A DNA stretch of 64,000 nucleotides, from the NCBI RefSeq assembly GCF_001183865.1, contig NZ_CP012020.1:558001-622000 (forward strand), given 5' to 3'. The first letter of the stretch is position 1, and every line of letters begins with the position of its first letter. Both the position numbers and the translations under genes were made by a program. The stretch comes from Methylophilus sp. TWE2. Its GTDB lineage: Bacteria; Pseudomonadota; Gammaproteobacteria; Burkholderiales; Methylophilaceae. Below, in pieces: positions 55,267 through 61,776 of this stretch. A model generated the notes under the pieces. That model was not told the DNA's origin and ran no database searches. It saw only the letters and a program-made list of their open reading frames with translations.

Positions 55267-55367
55267 ACGATGATGATGAATCATCTTTCCGCTTCTTTCC
55301 TCCCTGAGCGGAAGCCTTTACGATGAGGCCTGTTGCCCCGATTTACCCCTTAATCGGGGCTTTTTTT
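55267..55367 (+). ncRNA. Candidate small RNA with anti-Shine-Dalgarno loop
   Basis: No protein is encoded here, yet a strong rightward intrinsic terminator (GCCCCGATT/AATCGGGGC, 55335-55360, then seven T) ends a stretch between two leftward genes. Two more hairpins lie before it: GATGAT/ATCATC (55269-55285), and TTCCGCT/AGCGGAA (55287-55313), whose 13-base loop exposes CCTCCC (55299-55304), the same sequence as the 16S rRNA anti-Shine-Dalgarno. Upstream, GGAACTT (55233-55239) and TCTTA (55257-55261) resemble an extracytoplasmic-stress sigma promoter. The features recall the Rfam family called Betaproteobacteria toxic small RNA. Boundaries and promoter are inference. Confidence 0.7.
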
Positions 55368-55378
55368 GTCTATTGCTT

Positions 55379-55843
55379 TCATACGCCGCCAGGAAAGCCA
55401 GTTTGTCGCCAGGCTTCATACAGCAAAATCGCCGCCGAGTTTGACAGGTTCAGGCTGCGGCTATGCGGCAGCATGGGTAACCTGACCCTGTGTTCAGGCG
55501 CAAACTGTGAGCGAATGTCTTCTGGCAGGCCGCGTGATTCCGGCCCAAAGACAAATACATCTTCATCTTTGAATTGCAAGTCAGTGTGACGAGTGCTGCC
55601 TTTGGTGGTGAGCGCAAACATGCGTTTGCCCTGTAACGATTGCTGGCATTCGGCCCAGTCTTCGTAGACAGTCAGTTCAGCGTATTCGTGGTAATCCAGC
55701 CCTGCCCGTTTGAGATGTTTGTCCGAGAGTTCAAAGCCCAGCGGCTTGACCAGATGCAGTTTGGCGCCGGCATTGGCACATAAACGTATGATATTTCCTG
55801 TATTGGGCGGAATTTCTGGTTCGAAAAGCACGATATGAAACAT
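55379..55843 (-). CDS. trmL: tRNA (cytidine(34)-2'-O)-methyltransferase
   Basis: TrmL (154 residues) methylates the wobble ribose of tRNA-Leu species. It is a minimal SPOUT enzyme: EPEIPPNTGNIIRLCAN at the N-terminus, FGPESRGLP and LNLSNSAAILLYEAW as the knotted SAM site. The gene runs leftward, convergent with the small-RNA candidate. The T run of that RNA's terminator is on the opposite strand, so it does not end trmL. Confidence 0.95.
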   Translation of the reverse strand: MFHIVLFEPEIPPNTGNIIRLCANAGAKLHLVKPLGFELSDKHLKRAGLDYHEYAELTVYEDWAECQQSLQGKRMFALTTKGSTRHTDLQFKDEDVFVFGPESRGLPEDIRSQFAPEHRVRLPMLPHSRSLNLSNSAAILLYEAWRQTGFPGGV

Positions 55844-55931
55844 TTTTTGCAGCTTGTTTACAAACGTAGGATTAAAATGTTGGTGATATGATAGACGAGA
55901 AAAGTCTATAAAGATAAATAATTACAACGCC

Positions 55932-57638
55932 ATGGCTCGTCCCGAGAAAATTAGATTAGGTGAAATTCTGGTCAGGCAGAATTTCATGACCCAAGCAGAG
56001 CTTGAGCAGGCGCTGGAAGAGCAGCGCAAAACTGGCCGCCGCCTGGGTCGCGTCATTGCTGAAAAAGGCTACGCAAATGAGCGGCAAATTGCCGAGGCCG
56101 TTGCACATCAGTTGAATATCCCATTTTTGGACTTGGGGCAGTACGAACTGGATGTGAAGCAGGTTCAAAAGCTCCCTGAAGTTCAGTCGCGCCGTTTCCG
56201 CGCCATTTTGCTCGAAGAGCGTCCAAACAGTTTCCTCATCGCGATGGTGGACCCATCGGATGTCTATGCGTATGACGAACTCGTCAGGTTGCTTAAGCGC
56301 GATATTGATATTGTAGTAGTGCAAGAAAGTCTGCTCATGCAGACCATAGACCGTTCTTATCGCCAGACCGAACAAATTTCCTCACTTGCACTGGAGTTGC
56401 AAGAGGATCTGGCTGCTAGCAATGTGGATCTCGCCAGCCTGATGGGTGTTGACCTTGGCATTGACGATGCACCAGTGGTTAAGCTGTTGCAAACCATTTT
56501 TGAAGATGCCGTGCAGGTACGAGCTTCCGATGTGCATATTGAGCCACAAGACAACAAGCTACTGATACGTTTCCGTATCGATGGCGTGATGCACTTTCAA
56601 ACCCAGGCGGATATCAAGATTGCTACTGCGCTGGTGATGCGTCTTAAAATCATGGCGGGTTTGGATATTTCTGAGAAGCGCTTGCCGCAAGATGGCCGCT
56701 TTGGTTTTACCGTTAAAGGGCGGGCGGTAGATATGCGTATTTCCACCATGCCTACGCAATACGGTGAAACTGTGGTCATGCGGTTGCTGATCCAGACCAC
56801 CGGACATTTTCAGCTCGACAAGCTAGGTATGCCAGCAGATTTACTGGTACGTTTTCGCAAGATGATCAACCGCCCGAGCGGGATGGTGCTGGTTACTGGT
56901 CCGACCGGGAGTGGTAAAACGACTACTTTGTACTCTGCACTGAGTGAACTGAATACCCCAGAAACCAAAGTGATCACTGTGGAGGATCCTGTCGAATATC
57001 GTTTGCCAGGCATTATCCAAACCCAGGTCAATGAGAAAATTGAACTGGACTTCCCCAAGTTATTACGCGCCATTTTGCGTCAGGACCCTGACATCGTGCT
57101 GGTGGGCGAAATGCGTGATGAAGAAACCGCGCAGACCGGTTTGCGTGCCTCCATGACAGGCCACCTCGTGCTTTCTACTTTGCACACCAATGACGCGTCT
57201 ACTGCGCCTGTGCGTTTGATTGATATGGGCGTACCTAGGTTTATGGTGGCCATGTCTTTGCTTGGTGTCATGGCGCAACGTCTGGTAAGGCTGATATGCC
57301 CGCACTGTGCTGCAGAACATACGCCTACCGAGAATGAAACGATTTGGCTCAGTCAGGTGCTGCCTGATGCAACGCTACCGACTAACTTCCGCCATGGCAA
57401 AGGTTGCCAGCATTGCAATCGTACCGGCTATCTTGGCCGCGTCGGTCTTTATGAATTCCTTGAAATGACAGATGAACTGGCGATGGCTGCCAATATGCCG
57501 GATACCAATGTTTTCATCAAAAAAGCGCGTGAACGCCTCAAAGGCAAGACGCTGCGCGACCAATCTCTGCAATTGGCCATTGATGGCAAAACCACGCTGG
57601 AAGAAATCATGCGTGTGGATAATCAATTTGAAGAATAG
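55932..57638 (+). CDS. mshE: MSHA pilus assembly ATPase MshE with cyclic-di-GMP motifs
   Basis: The 568-residue hexameric ATPase powers pilus extension. The N-terminal MshEN domain has two 24-residue RLGxxx motifs, residues 8-31 (start RLGEILV) and 37-60 (start RLGRVIA), the known cyclic-di-GMP-binding pattern of MshE. The C-terminal ATPase core has GPTGSGKT (323-330), the Asp and His boxes, and a paired-cysteine zinc site (CPHC, CQHC). The start follows a weak ribosome-binding site. mshG starts 5 bases after. Confidence 0.95.
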   Translation: MARPEKIRLGEILVRQNFMTQAELEQALEEQRKTGRRLGRVIAEKGYANERQIAEAVAHQLNIPFLDLGQYELDVKQVQKLPEVQSRRFRAILLEERPNSFLIAMVDPSDVYAYDELVRLLKRDIDIVVVQESLLMQTIDRSYRQTEQISSLALELQEDLAASNVDLASLMGVDLGIDDAPVVKLLQTIFEDAVQVRASDVHIEPQDNKLLIRFRIDGVMHFQTQADIKIATALVMRLKIMAGLDISEKRLPQDGRFGFTVKGRAVDMRISTMPTQYGETVVMRLLIQTTGHFQLDKLGMPADLLVRFRKMINRPSGMVLVTGPTGSGKTTTLYSALSELNTPETKVITVEDPVEYRLPGIIQTQVNEKIELDFPKLLRAILRQDPDIVLVGEMRDEETAQTGLRASMTGHLVLSTLHTNDASTAPVRLIDMGVPRFMVAMSLLGVMAQRLVRLICPHCAAEHTPTENETIWLSQVLPDATLPTNFRHGKGCQHCNRTGYLGRVGLYEFLEMTDELAMAANMPDTNVFIKKARERLKGKTLRDQSLQLAIDGKTTLEEIMRVDNQFEE

Positions 57639-57643
57639 CCTTT

Positions 57644-58858
57644 ATGCCATTATTTGAATACAAGGGGCGGACCGAAGATGGCATGATGGTGACCGGCGTA
57701 CAGGAGGCCGCGGATGTTGACGCATTGGGTGCTGCTTTAATTGGCACCAGGATTACCCCGGTTGAGATTAAGCCTAAAAAAGCAGGTGCGGTTGCCATTA
57801 ACCTGTTTGAAGAAAAAGTCACTAGCCTTGATGTCATGATCTTTAGTAAGCAGATGTATACCCTGCTTAAAGCCGGTATTCCTATCATGCGTGCATTGGC
57901 TGGCATACAAAGCTCGGTAGGTAATCAAAAATTAGCGCAAGTGGTGGGGCAGTTGCGCGTGAGTCTGGACTCCGGCCGGGAATTGTCAGTGGCGATGACT
58001 GAGCATCCTAAGGTCTTTGACAGTTTTTATATCAGCATGATCCGGGTGGGCGAAACGACAGGTAACCTGGATAACATTTTTCTGCGTCTGTCCGAACATA
58101 TCGAGTTTGACCGCTTTATGCGTGGGCAAATCAAGTCGGCTTTGCAATATCCTATGTTCGTCTTGACCGCCATGGCCATCGCCATTGTGGTGATTAATGT
58201 CATGGTGATCCCTCAGTTTGAAAAAGTGTTTGCCAGCATGCATGCGGATTTGCCATTTATCACCAAAATGCTGATCGCTTTTTCAAACTTTATGCGCAAT
58301 TACTGGTTTGTGCTAATTGGCATGATTGCTGGGGCGGGCTGGTCGTTTAAAACTTATGTTAAAACGGCAAGTGGTCGGTCAAACTGGGATCGCATCAAGA
58401 TGCGCATCCCGATTGCCGGAAAAATTATTTTTAAAGGCACCATGGCGAGGTTCGCACGCAGTTTTGCTTTATCCACTCGGAGTGGCTTGCCGATTCTGTC
58501 AGCTTTGCGCCTAGTGTCTCAAACGGTTGAAAATGAGTATATCTCCGCCAAAATATTAAGCATGTCTGCAGGCATAGAGCGCGGTGAAACCATCTTGCGA
58601 ACGGCCACACAAACAGGCGTATTTAATTCGCTAGTTTTGCAAATGATCGCAGTAGGCGAAGAATCTGGTTCGCTGGATACATTAATGCAAGAAATTGCCG
58701 ATATGTATCAAGCGGATGTTGAGTACGACGTTAAAACCTTGGGGGCGCAGATTGAACCTATTTTAATCATGTTCCTTGGGGCACTGGTGTTAGTGCTCGC
58801 GTTAGGGGTGTTTTTACCCATTTGGGATATGAGTTCGGTCATGTTGAAAGGGAGTTAA
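57644..58858 (+). CDS. mshG: MSHA/type II secretion inner-membrane platform protein
   Basis: The 404-residue GspF/PilC-type protein has three membrane helices and two repeated cytoplasmic domains: the segment MIRVGETTGNLDNIFLRLSEH and its repeat MIAVGEESGSLDTLMQEIADMY are characteristic. It forms the platform that couples MshE to pilin polymerisation. It starts 5 bases after mshE, and the pair forms one unit with the pilin genes beyond. In Vibrio the order is mshE-mshG-mshF-mshB-mshA; mshF and mshB are absent here. Confidence 0.93.
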   Translation: MPLFEYKGRTEDGMMVTGVQEAADVDALGAALIGTRITPVEIKPKKAGAVAINLFEEKVTSLDVMIFSKQMYTLLKAGIPIMRALAGIQSSVGNQKLAQVVGQLRVSLDSGRELSVAMTEHPKVFDSFYISMIRVGETTGNLDNIFLRLSEHIEFDRFMRGQIKSALQYPMFVLTAMAIAIVVINVMVIPQFEKVFASMHADLPFITKMLIAFSNFMRNYWFVLIGMIAGAGWSFKTYVKTASGRSNWDRIKMRIPIAGKIIFKGTMARFARSFALSTRSGLPILSALRLVSQTVENEYISAKILSMSAGIERGETILRTATQTGVFNSLVLQMIAVGEESGSLDTLMQEIADMYQADVEYDVKTLGAQIEPILIMFLGALVLVLALGVFLPIWDMSSVMLKGS

Positions 58859-58897
58859 TGATTTCTTTGGAACTGTCAGAGATGGACCAAAATTGTC

Positions 58898-58913
58898 TGG
58901 CACAGTCTTTGCT
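58898..58913 (+). promoter_or_regulatory. Sigma-54 promoter of the main pilin gene
   Basis: TGGCACAGTCTTTGCT matches the sigma-54 (RpoN) consensus TGGCAC-N5-TTGC exactly, with the invariant GG (58899-58900) and GC (58911-58912) ten bases apart. Transcription would start near 58924 and leave a leader of about 64 nt before the pilin. It lies in the 129-base gap between mshG and the pilin, so the pilin can be made apart from mshE-mshG. Such promoters drive pilA in Pseudomonas through the PilS-PilR pair. Confidence 0.82.
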
Positions 58914-58987
58914 AGAGGTGATTTAACGCAGTTATAACTTGCCACTGTGATGATAACGGCAGGGAATTTTGATTAGGAGTTTAAGTA

Positions 58988-59428
58988 ATGAAAAAACAAG
59001 CGGGCTTTACATTGGTTGAGTTGGTCGTAGTAATCGCAGTATTGGGTATTTTGGCAGCGACAGCGTTGCCTAGGTTTGTAAATGTTCAGTCGAACGCGAG
59101 GGTGGCTGCAGGTAATGGACTCGCTGCGTCATTACGTTCCGCCGCTAATCTTGCACGCGCCTCATGGGTTGCGGCTGGAAGTAACGCAGGTGCATTGCAA
59201 GTGACCATGGATGGTCAAGTTGTAACCGTTAACGGTACAGGCTATCCAACAGCTGATGCGGCGGGCATTGTTGCTGCCTTGCAAAACTTAGATGCACAAT
59301 TTACACCTTCACATCTGAATGGTGTTTCTACTTTTCAAGTGGGTACTTTTGCTCAATGTACTGTTACTTACACTGAGGCCACAGGAGTGGTTAGTACTGC
59401 AAACTTGACTCCCGCAAGGTGTGGCTAA
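58988..59428 (+). CDS. Main pilin, MSHA-type type IV prepilin
   Basis: The 146-residue precursor has a short leader (MKKQAG) cleaved before FTLVELVVVIAVLGILAATALPRF, the classical type IV prepilin N-terminus with glutamate at mature position 5. The C-terminal pair of cysteines (QCTV and RCG) can form the disulphide loop typical of pilins. It probably corresponds to MshA. The start ATG follows TTAGGAGTTTAAGTA. It has its own sigma-54 promoter and precedes minor-pilin genes on the same strand. Confidence 0.92.
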   Translation: MKKQAGFTLVELVVVIAVLGILAATALPRFVNVQSNARVAAGNGLAASLRSAANLARASWVAAGSNAGALQVTMDGQVVTVNGTGYPTADAAGIVAALQNLDAQFTPSHLNGVSTFQVGTFAQCTVTYTEATGVVSTANLTPARCG

Positions 59429-59434
59429 TTAATA

Positions 59435-59896
59435 ATGAAGGACACTCTAGGGTTTACCCTTGTTGAGTTGGTCGTCGTTATCGCTTTGACCAGTATTATG
59501 GTTGCAGTAGCGACTCCCAGATTCGCAAATGGTGATATCTTTGAAACCCGCGGTGACGCGGGTTTACTTTCATCTACGCTGCGCTATGCGCAGAAAACGG
59601 CGATTGCCCAACGTCGAAATGTGTATGTGATTCATAATAATGCATCGCCTGATACAGTGAGCTTGTGTTTCGATACTGCATGCAATCAGACGGTGATTAA
59701 TCCCGAAACGACGGCTGCATATATCTTTACGAGCAGCAAGAATGTAGATGTCAACTCTGACAATCCCAGTCTTGGGTTTGATTCACTTGGTCGAGCCATC
59801 CCGAACTCAACGGTGAGTTATCAAGCGATCAACAGAAAGAATAACGCGCAATCGGTGACCGTGACTGTCGAGGCGGACACCGGATACATACACTGA
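59435..59896 (+). CDS. Minor pilin-like protein, MshC/GspH-type
   Basis: The 153-residue product has the prepilin N-terminus DTLG/FTLVELVVVIALTSIM and the following RYAQKTAIAQRRNVYV helix, the GspH/FimT pattern. Two cysteines in the middle (CFDTAC) may pair. It starts 6 bases after the pilin gene. By order it corresponds to MshC, a minor pilin thought to help initiate assembly. Confidence 0.86.
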   Translation: MKDTLGFTLVELVVVIALTSIMVAVATPRFANGDIFETRGDAGLLSSTLRYAQKTAIAQRRNVYVIHNNASPDTVSLCFDTACNQTVINPETTAAYIFTSSKNVDVNSDNPSLGFDSLGRAIPNSTVSYQAINRKNNAQSVTVTVEADTGYIH

Positions 59897-59928
59897 CGAG
59901 TCGGCCAGTGACAGGCTGGATAATAATA

Positions 59929-60552
59929 ATGCATCACAACAAACATTACTCTCACAGACAACCAGGCAAACCTGGCATGTGCTCGCAAGCGGGTTTTTCA
60001 TTGGTGGAGATGGTCGTGTTCATGGTGATTGTAACCACCGCCATCGCCGGTGTCATCGGTGCGCTGTCTTTTATGGGGCGCCATTCTGCAGATCCGCTGG
60101 CGCGTAAACAGGCAATTGCGATTGCTGAATCTCTCATGCAGGAAATTCAACAAATGCCTTTTACGTTTTGTGACCCTGATGATCCCAATGCGTCTACTGC
60201 CACGGGGTATGGTGATTGCGCCAATCCACAAAACGCGACCTTAAATGGCCCTACACCCTCTACAGAGAGCCGTTACAGTGCCACTGATCCATTTGATAAT
60301 GTGGCCGATTATGGTGGATTTGCCATGCCTGGTGGCGGATGTGCCGGGATTTGCCGTATTGGCAACGTCACTGCTCTGCCGGGCTTAAATCCTTATGCCG
60401 CTTCAGTTGCAATTAGTCAGGTCGGCGCGAGTGGTGCATTTTCAGCGCTGCCCGCAGATGCGGTATTGCAGATTGTGATTACGGTCACAGGCCCTGCAGA
60501 TACTACAATCCGGCTGACTGGATACAGGGTTCGTTATGCGCCGAGAATTTAA
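59929..60552 (+). CDS. Minor pilin-like protein, MshD-type
   Basis: The product (207 residues from this start) has a long leader before the cleavage site QAG/FSLVEMVVFMVIVTTAIAGVIG. The mature protein has four or more cysteines (FCDPDD, DCANP, GCAGICR). The start is uncertain: GTG 59908, ATG 59929 and ATG 59977 are possible; ATG 59929 follows AGGCTGGA. By order it corresponds to MshD. Its end overlaps the next gene by 17 bases. Confidence 0.83.
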   Translation: MHHNKHYSHRQPGKPGMCSQAGFSLVEMVVFMVIVTTAIAGVIGALSFMGRHSADPLARKQAIAIAESLMQEIQQMPFTFCDPDDPNASTATGYGDCANPQNATLNGPTPSTESRYSATDPFDNVADYGGFAMPGGGCAGICRIGNVTALPGLNPYAASVAISQVGASGAFSALPADAVLQIVITVTGPADTTIRLTGYRVRYAPRI

Positions 60553-61324
60553 CCAACCTAAAACCATCTCAGGCTTCACTTTGGTCGAGTTAGTCATCGT
60601 TATTGTTGTGATGGCAATTCTCGGTGGCATTTCCGTCACCTTTATCAAAAACTCCATTCTGGCGTATGTGAATTCTGAGGCTTATTATGAGCTCGCCGAT
60701 CGCGCCGATATCTCATTGCGCAGGATGTCACGCGATATCCGCAATGCGTTGCCAAATAGCGTCTGGGTATCTGCTGATAATTCCTATGTAGAGTTTGTGC
60801 CGATCAAAGCCGGAGGTCGTTATCAGCAGGATACGCTAGATTTTGTCAGTGCGAATGCTACTTTTACCGTGCTTGGTGACCCTGTGCCTTCAGTGGTTGC
60901 TGGTGACCAGCTGGTGATTTATAACCTTGGTATTGAAGGGGCAGATGTTTATGCAGGTGATACGATTCGCTCTTTAACGAGCACTGGCAACAATCTCAAC
61001 ACGCTGTCATTTAGTGGATCAGCCTTTCCATTACCCTCCCCAGGGAGCCGCTTTTATGTGGTGAACGGGGCCGTTTTTTACGTGTGCGATTTAGCCAACC
61101 GCCGTCTATTGATGTATTCAAACTACGCGATTCCCTCTGCACACCCCTCAAACTTTGCCGGACTCACCCCAAGTATCGTTGCGCAAGATGTCACTGGCTG
61201 CAGTTTTACTTACACCGAAGGTGTGATGCAGCATAGCGGAGTGGTGACGGCTCAGTTGGAGCTCAGTAAAAATGGCGGTGTGGTGCGCCTAGTTAACCTG
61301 ATTAATGTGGTGAATTCGCCATGA
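60536..61324 (+). CDS. Minor pilin-like protein, MshO-type
   Basis: The 262-residue product has the prepilin site ISG/FTLVELVIVIVVMAILGGISV, then a large C-terminal domain with SLRRMSRDIRNALPNSV, which matches MshO-type pseudopilins (related to PilW/GspJ). It overlaps the upstream gene by 17 bases, and its stop overlaps the next start (ATGA), so three minor-pilin genes are translationally linked. Confidence 0.86.
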   Translation: MRREFNQPKTISGFTLVELVIVIVVMAILGGISVTFIKNSILAYVNSEAYYELADRADISLRRMSRDIRNALPNSVWVSADNSYVEFVPIKAGGRYQQDTLDFVSANATFTVLGDPVPSVVAGDQLVIYNLGIEGADVYAGDTIRSLTSTGNNLNTLSFSGSAFPLPSPGSRFYVVNGAVFYVCDLANRRLLMYSNYAIPSAHPSNFAGLTPSIVAQDVTGCSFTYTEGVMQHSGVVTAQLELSKNGGVVRLVNLINVVNSP

Positions 61325-61770
61325 AAAATACGCTTCATCGCATGAAAGGATTTATGTTGCCTGTGGCAATATTTTTGATGGTGATTTTGGCTGCGTTGGT
61401 GGGATACTCCATGCGGCTGTCATTGTTGGCCAATCAAGGTACGATACAGGACGTGCAAGGTGCGCAAGCTTATCTGGCGGCTAAGGCTGGTGTTGAGTGG
61501 GCGGCTTATCAGGTGATTGCCCCGGGGTCGAGCTCGATGCAAACCTGCCCAACACCGCCAGATCCATTTACGATTAACGGCTTTACGATTGCACTGACAT
61601 GTCATCAAACAACTCCGATGCCGCAAGACCGGGCGGGGACACAAAATATCGGGATGTATACGATTACTGCGACCGCCTCAAAAGGAGTCGCTGGCGCACT
61701 GGATTATGTTGAGCGCAAAGTCACTGTGAGCTTAAGTCGGTGCTTAATGGGCGCAGAAGAGTGTAGTTAA
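61321..61770 (+). CDS. Minor pilin-like protein, MshP-type
   Basis: The 149-residue protein has a type IV-like membrane N-terminus GFMLPVAIFLMVILAALVGYS, but lacks glutamate at the fifth mature position. That is typical of MshP, PilX and GspK, which cap assembling tips. Four cysteines are present (QTCP, LTCH, RCLMG, ECS). It overlaps the MshO-type gene by 4 bases, and the next start is 6 bases away. Confidence 0.82.
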   Translation: MKNTLHRMKGFMLPVAIFLMVILAALVGYSMRLSLLANQGTIQDVQGAQAYLAAKAGVEWAAYQVIAPGSSSMQTCPTPPDPFTINGFTIALTCHQTTPMPQDRAGTQNIGMYTITATASKGVAGALDYVERKVTVSLSRCLMGAEECS

Positions 61771-61776
61771 AGGAAA

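Noticed and set aside
55335..55367. Terminator hairpin as the end of trmL
   Set aside because: trmL runs leftward and the T run lies on the rightward side only, so the hairpin ends a rightward transcript instead.
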